A stretch of 64,000 bases of DNA from Paenibacillus sp. JJ-223. Its GTDB lineage: Bacteria; Bacillota; Bacilli; Paenibacillales; Paenibacillaceae. Where the stretch lies: NCBI RefSeq assembly GCF_927798175.1, contig NZ_CAKMMP010000017.1:1-64000 (forward strand), given 5' to 3'. Under the pieces are notes generated by a model, which made no database searches, was not told where the DNA came from, and saw only the letters and a program-made list of their open reading frames with translations. Position 1 is the first letter of the stretch; the number at the start of each line of letters is the position of its first letter. Both the position numbers and the translations under genes were made by a program. Positions 1 through 8,056 of the stretch are shown in pieces.

Positions 1-15
1 TTTTATACCTCCGAA

Positions 16-522
16 ATGATTGAGAATTTCAAGCCCTCATACTATTATTATTCAAATGGGCCTCAGGTTACTTCTCCAGAAAATAGAGGAGAATTTTCAA
101 CATCATTGTTTATTTTATTTAATAAAGAAACTTTTGAAAATACTGGAATGTTATCTTATGAGAGCATTTTGAGGACTTCTGATTTAAGGGGAATGAACGA
201 ACCAGAAAAGAAGAGCTTTTTACTCAATTCAGGACTAAGTATTTGTTCCCAATTACCTCTGTATAAATATCTAATATCGGTAGGCACTATAAAATCAAAT
301 CAAGGAATTCTTGAATGGGACAAAACTTTTAGAACTGATAATCCTGAGCCTGGTAGTTCACATGTACATTTTTTTAAAACTAATAACACAAATGGAAATA
401 TTGATTTTCAAGAAATTGCTAATCAATTTAAACTTATTGATGATGAACAAACATTAAAAAAACCTGCTAAAAGAAAAAATTCTAGGAGAAGAGAGGTGCT
501 AGTAAATGAGGCTAAAGGATGA
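16..522 (+). CDS. Hypothetical protein, AT-rich cassette gene 1 (5' end uncertain)
   Basis: A 168-residue protein that I do not recognise. The frame stays open to the window edge, so the gene may begin upstream; the first visible ATG at 16 has CCTCC rather than a GGAGG site before it. The N-terminal half is rich in Tyr, Ser and Asn. The last 20 residues are strongly basic (KKPAKRKNSRRR), which suggests nucleic-acid binding or a membrane-proximal tail. There is no signal peptide or membrane segment. The stop overlaps the next start by 17 bases, so the first three genes form a tight operon. Base composition (roughly 30% GC by eye) is far below that of the window after 2.1 kb, pointing to horizontal transfer. 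Confidence 0.6.
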   Translation: MIENFKPSYYYYSNGPQVTSPENRGEFSTSLFILFNKETFENTGMLSYESILRTSDLRGMNEPEKKSFLLNSGLSICSQLPLYKYLISVGTIKSNQGILEWDKTFRTDNPEPGSSHVHFFKTNNTNGNIDFQEIANQFKLIDDEQTLKKPAKRKNSRRREVLVNEAKG

Positions 523-1255
523 GGAAATTTTCTTATATAGAAACAAACTGTATAATTCTTTTTTAAGTATTCAATACAAACCAAAGAATATTATTGTCTA
601 TCTTGATGTTGTGTTTCCAATTGTTTTTTCTTATGAGAAGAATGATAAAATTTATTTGGCTTACGTAGTTACATGTGATGAATTTGAAAATGAATTGAAT
701 ATCATTTCTACTCAAATTCCTGATTATTCGATTTTAGAATTATTTGCAGAATCTAAATTGAGCCTATTCGAAATATTTGACAAAGAATTTGATGAAAAAT
801 GTTTATTTTTTGGAACAAAAAAAGGTAAAGTATTTAATGGACAAATGACCTTAGCGGATAAATGCAATCAAATTCCTACATTAGAAGAATTTCATGAAGA
901 TGATTATATAGTTGAGGATCTATTACCAGAGGATGATTTTTATGTGACTCGACACACTGTAAACAAATTAAATTTAAATGAGATAAGAGATTACATTAAG
1001 ATAGTGAAAGCAAGAAAGGAAAAAAACATAGAGACCACGACGACCCTGTTCAAATGGGAAACTTTTGAAAAGAGAAGAATTCCTGATAAAAGGGGCAATA
1101 ATAATAAAATGTTAACGGAGATTATAGAATTTCATGAAGAATATTTCTACAAGTATCCGGAGGAGGGGACTATTGGTAAGATTAGAAAAATGTTTAACAA
1201 ATATTTGACTAATGATAAACCAAGCGAAAAAGAGGTGCTGGTATGGAAAGTATAA
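506..1255 (+). CDS. Hypothetical protein, AT-rich cassette gene 2
   Basis: A 249-residue acidic protein without a recognised family. Residues 1-130 read as a compact alpha/beta domain with repeated hydrophobic strands (IIVYLDVVFPIVFSY, IYLAYVVTCDEF); residues 150-249 are charged and helical. No secretion signal or transmembrane helix is visible. It starts inside gene 1 (17-base overlap, ATG preceded by GAGAGGTGCTAGTAA) and ends inside gene 3 (13-base overlap), so translation of the three is probably coupled. Both internal starts follow the same GAGGTGCT-GTA motif, suggesting a shared origin of the junctions. Phage, defence or toxin-immunity function is possible from the context, but nothing in the sequence proves it. 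Confidence 0.65.
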   Translation: MRLKDEEIFLYRNKLYNSFLSIQYKPKNIIVYLDVVFPIVFSYEKNDKIYLAYVVTCDEFENELNIISTQIPDYSILELFAESKLSLFEIFDKEFDEKCLFFGTKKGKVFNGQMTLADKCNQIPTLEEFHEDDYIVEDLLPEDDFYVTRHTVNKLNLNEIRDYIKIVKARKEKNIETTTTLFKWETFEKRRIPDKRGNNNKMLTEIIEFHEEYFYKYPEEGTIGKIRKMFNKYLTNDKPSEKEVLVWKV

Positions 1256-1776
1256 GGTTTAAAACTCAATTAAAAAGTTATATTATAACTGATCTGAATT
1301 ATAAATTTGATGAAAATGTATTACCATTTTTAAAAGAAAGGTTATCGGATCTTAACAAAGAGGGAGGAACAACTGAATCGTTATTTCGCAGTGAAGACCA
1401 CCACACAATGCAGCTAGCAATTCATAAAGAATTGAATAATATTATTGTAACAATGGATACAAGAGTGAAGGAATATATTGATTTAGACACGCTCTCTGAT
1501 GGAGAGGAGTTTGAGGACAAAGAATTTATACTAAAATCATTGGATGTCTCTATAGTATTTAATTTTGACTTGGAATATGAAAATGAAATACCAGTTGGAT
1601 TAATTGAAAATAATGATTTTGTCGAAAATATGAAGGCTCAATTAGAAAGAACAATACTTGAGATTTGTCGCCATCACATGGTTATCACAGTGAAAAGTAT
1701 TTCTGCATTGGACTATAGTCCAAGCATAGAATTAGATTTTCCGGAACTAGAATTAGATGATATAAAAATAATATGA
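1243..1776 (+). CDS. Hypothetical protein, AT-rich cassette gene 3, possibly SecB-like fold
   Basis: A 177-residue acidic protein. The pattern of a beta-rich central part (residues 60-115) followed by a helix with LERTILEICRHH (about 136-147) and a short acidic tail is reminiscent of SecB-like chaperones, but the resemblance is weak and I treat the family as unknown. The start ATG at 1243 overlaps the end of gene 2, with GAGGTGCTGGT as ribosome-binding site. It is the last gene of the AT-rich trio; after its stop there is no coding sequence for about 340 bases. If the SecB idea were right, the trio could be a chaperone-dependent toxin-antitoxin or secretion-linked module; that is inference only. 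Confidence 0.6.
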   Translation: MESIRFKTQLKSYIITDLNYKFDENVLPFLKERLSDLNKEGGTTESLFRSEDHHTMQLAIHKELNNIIVTMDTRVKEYIDLDTLSDGEEFEDKEFILKSLDVSIVFNFDLEYENEIPVGLIENNDFVENMKAQLERTILEICRHHMVITVKSISALDYSPSIELDFPELELDDIKII

Positions 1777-2120
1777 AACAATCCTTCTATTTCAAAAGAA
1801 AATGATTAACCCTGAAACTATCCACGATGAATTTTAAAGCTTAAATGGAGATCTTAGCATAAACGGCTATAGGGTCTCTAAAAAAGGTCTGTGATTTAGT
1901 TCTTTGCAGTACCTGTGGACTAGGGGGCAGACTTGTAGAATCGCAACCTCCATTTTTAGTCAATTGTGTATAAAATTGGTTTCCTCTTTCATGTTTCAAC
2001 TTTTTGAGTGAGACTGACTACATTGAGTTAACTTTTTCATTCTCTCTAGAAGATTTCTAGCAATAAGCCATTAATGTAAATACTCATGTAATATCTTATG
2101 GTAAAGTTACATATGGTGTC
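1777..2120. other. AT-rich non-coding stretch between the cassette and the hemH remnant
   Basis: No open frame with a plausible ribosome-binding site is visible on either strand. Base composition changes from AT-rich to the GC-richer background at about 2.1 kb, exactly where ferrochelatase-like sequence begins. No clear terminator, tRNA end or direct-repeat attachment site was found, so how the AT-rich segment ended up here cannot be read from this side alone. Confidence 0.4.
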
Positions 2121-2557
2121 AACAAATCGTATCATTTCGTGCTGAGCTTTCATGGGGTACCGGAGCGCTATGTGAGGACGGGAGACCCGTATGAGCGGCA
2201 ATCCTGCGAGTCTGCGGAGCAATTGGCAGACTTGATGGGATGGCCATCCGGGAAATGGCAGATCAGCTTCCAGTCCCGTTTCGGGAAGGAGCGATGGATC
2301 AGGCCATCCACGGCGGATGAGCTGCGGCATTATCGAAGCAGGGGTCAAACGGCCGTTCGTTTGTGCGCCTTGCTTTGTAACGGATGGTTTGGAGACGCTG
2401 CATGAACTTGGCATCGAAGGACGGGAACAATTCGCCCAAGGCAGAGGTAATTGGAGAGTACGGCACGACATTGTGCCTGAACGACGATGCGGGATGGCTT
2501 GATTTTATGGCGAATTACGCGAAGAGGCAGACGACCGGCTGGTTCGACGATGTCTGA
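2121..2557 (+). pseudogene. hemH: Ferrochelatase 3' remnant, two frameshifts
   Basis: Three successive frames together read as the C-terminal 140 or so residues of ferrochelatase (protoporphyrin ferrochelatase or coproporphyrin ferrochelatase in Firmicutes, iron insertion in haem synthesis). Frame 1 (from 2121) gives YHFVLSFHGVPERYV and KWQISFQSRFGKERW, both hallmark HemH segments; frame 2 (about 2340-2465) gives FVTDGLETLHELGIEGREQF; frame 3 (2471-2557) gives CLNDDAGWLDFMANYAKR and a natural stop. The family is normally over 300 residues, and nothing HemH-like precedes 2121, so the 5' half is gone. It has no start codon or ribosome-binding site and cannot make an enzyme. It marks a recombination or decay scar next to the AT-rich segment. 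Confidence 0.85.
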
Positions 2558-2737
2558 ACTCTTTACAGCAGTTCGTCCCGCAGCAATTTTGGCGAACGAG
2601 AAATGATGATCATGCCCATAAAAAAACACCGGCTCAATGAACGACGTCCCCGGCAGATCGAGTGATCTACCCAAGGGAATGTCTTTCAAAAGCTGGTGTT
2701 TATTTGTTTTGTTATTCCAATATGTTGTGAACCCCAA

Positions 2738-3265
2738 CTATAATTTCAAATCGACCGAATACCGATCGCGAAGCACCGACAAGTGGTGCAGCTCATGGCC
2801 AACCAAGACGAAGGCGATGGACCGGGCCGAGGCCGTATTATCGCTGACGATGCCTTTACGCAGCCAGGTTTCCGGTGTGAGGTGACGGAGCATAAGAATC
2901 GTTGAGCGTCGCACAGCGGCATATTCTTCGCTTAGATCCGTCAACGTGTACGTGTCGAAAGGATGGCTCTGCATGAGCACGTCCTGATCGTAACCCGGAT
3001 GAGGCGTGACGTCGCCTCTGGCAATGCGGAGCAAACGGTTGCTCATAATGCGTTCGTTGTCCACAAGGTGGCCGATGACCTCTTTCACGCTCCATTTGCC
3101 TTCGGCGTAACGGTAATCACCTTGTTCCTCCGTCAAGGAGGAGAGCAAGGCTTGTACGGTGTTCGCTTGTTTCTCCAGCAGCTCGATCACGTCGCCTTCA
3201 GGAACAAGTCGGATGTACCCTTCATAAAAAGCGGCATATTCCTCTGTGGTCGGTCTTTCAATCAT
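2738..3265 (-). CDS. DinB/YfiT-like metal-binding protein
   Basis: A 175-residue four-helix-bundle protein of the DinB superfamily (DinB_2 type). The three expected metal-ligand histidines are visible: GHLVDNE around residue 66 and GHELHHL near residue 158. Relatives include bacillithiol/mycothiol-dependent S-transferases (BstA) and stress-induced proteins of unknown substrate; which one this is cannot be told. The ATG at 3265 is preceded by AAAGGAGG at good spacing. It is monocistronic, divergent from the ferritin-like gene and facing the hemH remnant. The 180 bases between it and the remnant hold only an overlapping leftward frame that I do not believe codes for protein. Confidence 0.85.
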   Translation of the reverse strand: MIERPTTEEYAAFYEGYIRLVPEGDVIELLEKQANTVQALLSSLTEEQGDYRYAEGKWSVKEVIGHLVDNERIMSNRLLRIARGDVTPHPGYDQDVLMQSHPFDTYTLTDLSEEYAAVRRSTILMLRHLTPETWLRKGIVSDNTASARSIAFVLVGHELHHLSVLRDRYSVDLKL

Positions 3266-3419
3266 GTCAAAGCCTCCTTTGAGATTATAACTCTACATTC
3301 ATTGTAGCATATATTCCCAGGCCAATATTTCATCGTTTTAACGGCAGGGGACATGATACCATTCGGTGGGACGGATAATAGGCTATGGAATAAATATCCT
3401 GTTTTCGAAGGGAGAGCTT

Positions 3420-3989
3420 ATGAGTCATCTGAACAACGAGTTTTATCCTTATTATGCTGCGCATTTGTCTTACACCTCTTATCCTTATGGTTACCCTGCC
3501 CAAGCTTACTATGGTTACGCCTATTATGGCGATATGCGGCAGGAAACGGCGTCGTCCTACAAAACGTTGGAAGAGGCACTGGCGTTGATCCAAAAAGCGG
3601 TCGAGGGTGAGAAAGAGGACGAAATGTTCTACGATTACCTGATCTCGGTCGCTCCTTCGGATGAGGAAAAGGAAATCATCGAGAGCATTCGCGACGACGA
3701 ACGCAAGCATAACCGCATGTTCCGCCAGATTTATCAGCATTTTACGGGCCGGGTCATCGCCGCGCCTGAAAGCGTGCCGTTCGAGAAGCCGGCGTCGTAC
3801 ATTGACGGGGTCCGCAAGGCGCTCTTTGGAGAGCTGGCCGCGGTGGAACGCTATCGGGATATTCGGGCAGGGCTTCCAGACCGTTACTACAGAGATATGC
3901 TGTTTGAGATCATTACGGATGAAATCAAACATGCCACTAAGTACAATTACCTCTTAACCTTGGATACGCGGCGGGCACTACAAAATTAA
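3420..3989 (+). CDS. Ferritin-like (YhjR-type rubrerythrin family) protein
   Basis: A 189-residue protein with a Tyr/Pro-rich N-terminal 35 residues (YYGYAYYGD) followed by a ferritin-like four-helix domain. The paired di-iron ligand pattern is present: an EGEKEDE helix, then DDERKHN, then GELAAVERY, then DEIKHA. Such proteins bind or oxidise iron, or act as spore-associated ferritin-like proteins (B. subtilis YhjR type). I chose the ATG at 3420 because GAAGGGAGAG stands just upstream; a longer frame from 3366 lacks a site. It stands alone, with a bidirectional terminator about 45 bases after its stop. Confidence 0.85.
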   Translation: MSHLNNEFYPYYAAHLSYTSYPYGYPAQAYYGYAYYGDMRQETASSYKTLEEALALIQKAVEGEKEDEMFYDYLISVAPSDEEKEIIESIRDDERKHNRMFRQIYQHFTGRVIAAPESVPFEKPASYIDGVRKALFGELAAVERYRDIRAGLPDRYYRDMLFEIITDEIKHATKYNYLLTLDTRRALQN

Positions 3990-4035
3990 AACCAAAGCAA
4001 CAAAAGATTAGCTCGCCCGGCGTGACAAAAGTGAA

Positions 4036-4066
4036 AAAGGATATGCTCAAGGGAGCACATCCTTTA
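4036..4066. terminator. Bidirectional intrinsic terminator
   Basis: A 13-pair imperfect stem (AAAGGATATGCTC with GAGCACATCCTTT, one mismatch) closes a four-base loop. The T-run (CCTTTTTCAC) is on the minus strand, so it mainly ends the leftward PHP-domain gene, but it also lies just after the rightward ferritin-like gene. Confidence 0.75.
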
Positions 4067-4119
4067 AATACGGTGTCTTTGTATCCTGTTCCCGTTACTG
4101 TCATGAGCGATTCAGAGAA

Positions 4120-4899
4120 TTAAGCCTCCTGGAAACGGGCTGCTTCCAGCTTGGCAAGGCGTTTCATCAGCTTTTTGAGCATGACGGAAGCTTTGACGCG
4201 AAGCGGCAGATCGTCGGAGATTTCAATCGAATAGGCCCCTGCCAAAATCAGTTCCTTCAGTTCGGCGTTTGAGCCGGCGGGACGATTCAGCACATTAAAT
4301 ACACTGCCGTATTGCAGGCATTGATGGGTGTCGCTGCCGGCCGTTACCGGTTTGCCAAGCGATTCGGCGAATTGCCCGACTTGATCGCGAGTGGCCTGGA
4401 TGCCGACTTTGTACATGTCCTTGGCGTTCAGGTCAAAGGCATCCAGGCGTGCAAGCAACGCACGATCCAGTGAATGCAGCGGGGTGGACTCGCGGAACGG
4501 ATGCGCCCCGATTTTCAGCAGGGGCCGGGCTTCGGCCAGGTCGAGCAGGTCGGCAAAAGGAATGAATGACCCTTTGGCCGTATAGTTTTCCAATGCGCCG
4601 CGCACGGCGAGAATATGTTCCTTTTGGCCGATGAGCAGAATATGTCCGGTTTCCGCGATGTCCACTTCCATGCTGGGAAAGATGCGCAGCCCGTCTGCAT
4701 CGTAATATTCCCCATTGTACGGATAGAGTCGATCCAGGTTTTCGTAGACATCATAGAAATGGCGGGTATTGAAATGCTCGGTCAGCGCGAGCGCGTCAAG
4801 TCCGTTCGTTCTGGCTTCATGAATCATTTCCGTGAAATAATCGACGGAGAAATCGGAGTTTTTGGACAATTTGCCGTGAGTGTGCAGGTCAATGCGCAT
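4120..4899 (-). CDS. PHP-domain metal-dependent phosphoesterase
   Basis: A 259-residue protein with the PHP-domain metal ligands in order: HTHGK near the N-terminus (HxH motif), TEHFN (about residue 40), HPFRES (about 133) and SDTHQ (about 190). PHP proteins hydrolyse phosphate esters with two or three metal ions; relatives include histidinol phosphatase, RNase AM and polymerase-associated PHP domains. The substrate is unknown. I place the start at the ATG at 4899 (MRIDLHTHGK), 11 bases after GGAAG, rather than at a GTG four codons earlier that sits directly on the Shine-Dalgarno sequence. It is a single gene with its own terminator; a structured intergenic element lies about 100 bases upstream. 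Confidence 0.85.
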   Translation of the reverse strand: MRIDLHTHGKLSKNSDFSVDYFTEMIHEARTNGLDALALTEHFNTRHFYDVYENLDRLYPYNGEYYDADGLRIFPSMEVDIAETGHILLIGQKEHILAVRGALENYTAKGSFIPFADLLDLAEARPLLKIGAHPFRESTPLHSLDRALLARLDAFDLNAKDMYKVGIQATRDQVGQFAESLGKPVTAGSDTHQCLQYGSVFNVLNRPAGSNAELKELILAGAYSIEISDDLPLRVKASVMLKKLMKRLAKLEAARFQEA

Positions 4900-5000
4900 G
4901 AGGCAAGGCACTTCCTTTCATACCGTGAATGATTGATGCAATGAATTTTCTGATTTTTTAGAAGCCGCAAAAATATGCACACGTTAACGGAGAGGCAGAA

Positions 5001-5151
5001 CCGATCTGTAGAAGCGAAGCGGGCGCTAAAAGCTTTCTGAAAGAAAGCTGCGTCGGAAGCATTGGCTTATCACCGGATTTTTCCCTACAAAAAGGGGAAT
5101 CGAAAAATCTGGGGATAAGAGCGATCGGAAAAATGGTACTGCACTCGCAGT
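5001..5151. repeat. Structured intergenic element (multi-branched palindromes)
   Basis: Several stems are visible in the non-coding gap between the PHP gene and ecfT. CCGATC at 5001-5006 can pair with GATCGG at 5123-5128, enclosing a perfect 8-bp hairpin (AGCTTTCT/AGAAAGCT, 5031-5049) and a long hairpin (5065-5085 with 5094-5122) joining GCTTATC, GGATTTTT and CCC to GGGG, AAAAATCT and GATAAGAGC. A separate small hairpin ACTGC/GCAGT follows at 5138-5151. This architecture suits either a dispersed palindromic repeat or a structured RNA. No T-run marks it as a simple terminator. Whether other copies exist cannot be seen from this window. Confidence 0.55.
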
Positions 5152-5187
5152 GACCTAGTGTGATTGATTAACGGTTTCTATAAACAA

Positions 5188-6015
5188 TTATAAAATGTTA
5201 TACTGTCCGCCAACCCAGAAGAGCAGCGCCACATACAGCGCCGACCCGGTCAGGAACGCAATATCGCGGGGGGCGATGTGCAGGTGGGCCAGCTTCAGCC
5301 GTTTGGACGCGGGGTTGTTCATCCCGTAGGAGAAACCGCGCGTTTCCAATGCTTCAACGGTAGTGCGCGAACGTTTGGCGGTGGCCAGCATTAGTGGGAA
5401 AAAGGAGAACATCAGCAGTTTCATGTAATAAACGACCGATCTCCAATATAACCAGCCATGTTTCGATGGCGCCAGGCCGCGCAGCTTGTAGGACAACATG
5501 ATGTTGCGAAACTCTCCGAACAATACGGGCAGGATGCGATAGGCGTACGACATGCTGAAGGAAAACGCGGCCGGCATGCCCAGCGCGAGCAGCCCGTCCC
5601 CGATGCGTTCGGGGTCCATGCCCGAGAACACCGTAATGCTGGCGAGCGAAACGATGGACAATTTCAGCGTCAACAGCAATAAAGGAAGCGCCGATTCCAG
5701 ACTCCCGCCAAAGAACAGTGAAATGACGAACATCCAGCCGACCTGACCAATCAGGCCAAGACATAGAATGATGATAATAAAGATGGCTGCCCTGGACAGA
5801 ATGGTCGTGGTGACCATGAACAGGAACAATCCAAGCAGCACCGTTCCGTTATGGATGAACCAGGGCGCGATGGCAAAGAAAAGGTACCAGATCAGCATTA
5901 CCCGCGGGTCAAGCCGCGAAAGGCTCGCATGCCCGCTTCCATATACGGTATTCATTAACTCCAGTTGAATGCGTTCGATTGAAATTTTATCAAGCCAGTT
6001 GCGGACAAGCTGCAT
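5188..6015 (-). CDS. ecfT: ECF transporter transmembrane component EcfT
   Basis: A 275-residue integral membrane protein with five to six hydrophobic helices in residues 25-135 and near the C-terminus. It carries the EcfT cytoplasmic coupling segment: AYRILPVLFGEFRNI (about 165-180) and a second motif AKRSRTTVEALETRGF (about 212-228), matching the paired Ala-Arg-Gly coupling helices of the family. EcfT links the S component to the two ATPases. The start at 6015 is preceded by AAAGGAGG and overlaps the end of the ATPase gene by 26 bases, so it is the last gene of the operon. Confidence 0.9.
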   Translation of the reverse strand: MQLVRNWLDKISIERIQLELMNTVYGSGHASLSRLDPRVMLIWYLFFAIAPWFIHNGTVLLGLFLFMVTTTILSRAAIFIIIILCLGLIGQVGWMFVISLFFGGSLESALPLLLLTLKLSIVSLASITVFSGMDPERIGDGLLALGMPAAFSFSMSYAYRILPVLFGEFRNIMLSYKLRGLAPSKHGWLYWRSVVYYMKLLMFSFFPLMLATAKRSRTTVEALETRGFSYGMNNPASKRLKLAHLHIAPRDIAFLTGSALYVALLFWVGGQYNIL

Positions 6016-8056
6016 GATGTGCCTCCTTTTTCAGCGGTTCAGCATGGTTCAATGGCAGCAGCCGGGCAGCAAAAGCATCTGCCGTTGGACAAAGCCCAGG
6101 CATGTTCAGGCGGTGCGACAGCTCCATAATTTGGGTAAGCGCCAGACCGGCCCGGCGAAGCAGCGCTGCATCGGAGAAAATGTCGGCAGGCGTCCCATCC
6201 GCTTCGACTCGTCCGTTGTGCAGCACAATGACGCGGCTGGCCCATTGGGTGACCAGCTGCATGTCATGCGTGGCGATGACCGTGGTTCGCACATGCTCAT
6301 CCAGCTCGGCGAGCACCCCAATCAGTTCCTCGCGTGTAGCCATGTCCAAATTGGCGGTAGGTTCGTCCAGCAGCATCAGGCGGGGGTGCATGGCTGCACC
6401 GATGGCCAGAGTAACGCGGCGCTGCTGTCCGCCGCTAAGCAGGCGCGCATCGCGATCCTGCAGATCCATCAGTCGAAACCGATCGAGCATATGGGCAATA
6501 CGTGAATCGGCATCTTTCATGCCGCGAGCCTTCAAGTAGTAGCCGACCTCCTTGCGGACGCTGTCCTGAATGAACATCTCGGCCGACTGTTGGAAGATGT
6601 AAGCCACTTTTCCCGCTAGATGTTCCATGGAAGAGCGATTCGTCTTTTCCCCCAGCACAGTCACGCTGCCTTCCTGGGGCAGATGAATACCCGCAATCAA
6701 TTTCAGGAGAGAGGATTTCCCTGCACCGTTGTTGCCGATGAGCGCAATCCGTTCTCCTTCATGCAATGAAATATTTATGCCGCGAAGCACCTCATGCTCC
6801 TGTTTGCCAAGGCCCCTGTATCGCAAACGCGTGTCGTTAAAGCGAACCAGTGGAGCTATGGACGCATCACACCCTTCACGATCCGCCTTGGGATGGTTGG
6901 CCTGCCCGGACAAGTCGGAAGCGGTCGCCTCGTCCGGCGTTGTTCGTGAAGCACGGGCTTCCAGTATGTACCGCTCGGCAAAGTAAAGGGCTGCCTCCTC
7001 CACGGTGACGGGGAACGGCGCCGTTCCATTCTGCCCGTAGGAAGTTGATATCGTGCCGACGGTGGCACACGCTGGTGTCCCAACGGGTTCTACGGTCAAG
7101 CCAACTTTGGCGGCAGCCATAGCTGCCCGGGTAACATCCGGCGGCTGAATACCCAGCCGCTCCAAATCGCTTACGCGGTTAAGGCCCTCCTGAACAGGCA
7201 GCTTCCATAAGGCACGCCCCTGATCCATCAATACGACATCATGGCAAAAATCCGCGATAAACTCGGTATGATGTTCAATAACGATCAGCGTTTTGCCATA
7301 ATCGGTGTTCAGCCGTTTCAGGCACTCGTAGATCTGTTTGGCATGCTGCGGATCCAGTTGGGAAACCGGTTCATCCACGATCAGGATTTCCGGGTCCATC
7401 GAAAGTGCACCAGCGAGAGCGAGCAGATGCTTTTGCCCGCCGCTCAGTTCCCAGATGTAACGGTCTTGGATTCCTTCGAGCCCGCACATCACGAGAGCGC
7501 GTTCGCCGAGTTCGCGGTAGTTGCGCAAACCGTAATTGAGCGGCGCAAAACAGGCTTCATCCAGTACGGTCGGACGTACGAGTTGATTATCGAAATCCTG
7601 ATAAACGTAACCGATGCTGCGGGAAAGTTCGGCCACGTTCCGCCCTTCGACCGGCATGCCAAGCACATGGACTTCTCCTGAGAAATCCCCCGTATAGAAT
7701 TGGGGAATCAGGCCGTTGAACAGCTTGCACATGGTGGACTTGCCGCATCCGTTGCCTCCGATGATAGCCGTGAAGCTGCCCCGTGCCAGTTCAAGTGTCA
7801 GTCCGTTCAGGACAGGCTCCGCAGAGCCGGGATAGGTAAAGGTTACGTTCCGAACGTCCACGGCACTGGAGGGAAGGATATCCTCGTGAGAGTGCACCTC
7901 CCCTTCATCCAGAAACTCGCTTGGCTCGTTCCGCGGGGCAGTCCTTTCGATGTCGGTATGGATGTTTTGGCCAGAAAGGGGCCCCGTTTTGAAGTGAAGC
8001 TCCTCCAAGCGCTCACCGGGTTTCTTTGTGCTCCAGAATGACATGAATTTACGCAT
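5990..8056 (-). CDS. ECF transporter fused double ATPase (EcfA-EcfA' in one chain)
   Basis: A 688-residue protein with two complete ABC nucleotide-binding domains. The first has Walker A GGNGCGKST (about 100-108), signature LSGGQKHLLALA and Walker B ILIVDEPVS; the second, after a roughly 100-residue linker, has GNNGAGKSS, LSGGQQRRVTLA and LMLLDEPTA. Most ECF systems use two separate ATPases of about 280 residues; here they are fused, as in YkoD-type transporters. The first 65 residues are a polar extension without a recognised domain. It overlaps the S-component gene by 8 bases and ecfT by 26, so the three are translationally coupled. ATP hydrolysis here drives uptake of the S-component substrate. 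Confidence 0.92.
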   Translation of the reverse strand: MRKFMSFWSTKKPGERLEELHFKTGPLSGQNIHTDIERTAPRNEPSEFLDEGEVHSHEDILPSSAVDVRNVTFTYPGSAEPVLNGLTLELARGSFTAIIGGNGCGKSTMCKLFNGLIPQFYTGDFSGEVHVLGMPVEGRNVAELSRSIGYVYQDFDNQLVRPTVLDEACFAPLNYGLRNYRELGERALVMCGLEGIQDRYIWELSGGQKHLLALAGALSMDPEILIVDEPVSQLDPQHAKQIYECLKRLNTDYGKTLIVIEHHTEFIADFCHDVVLMDQGRALWKLPVQEGLNRVSDLERLGIQPPDVTRAAMAAAKVGLTVEPVGTPACATVGTISTSYGQNGTAPFPVTVEEAALYFAERYILEARASRTTPDEATASDLSGQANHPKADREGCDASIAPLVRFNDTRLRYRGLGKQEHEVLRGINISLHEGERIALIGNNGAGKSSLLKLIAGIHLPQEGSVTVLGEKTNRSSMEHLAGKVAYIFQQSAEMFIQDSVRKEVGYYLKARGMKDADSRIAHMLDRFRLMDLQDRDARLLSGGQQRRVTLAIGAAMHPRLMLLDEPTANLDMATREELIGVLAELDEHVRTTVIATHDMQLVTQWASRVIVLHNGRVEADGTPADIFSDAALLRRAGLALTQIMELSHRLNMPGLCPTADAFAARLLPLNHAEPLKKEAHHAACPQLA

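Noticed and set aside
1777..2120. Attachment site or tRNA at the composition boundary
   Set aside because: No direct repeat, integrase gene or tRNA end could be found within the window.
2345..2737. Leftward 130-codon frame overlapping the hemH remnant
   Set aside because: It begins with TTG directly after the DinB-like stop, has no ribosome-binding site, and lies antisense to HemH-like sequence.
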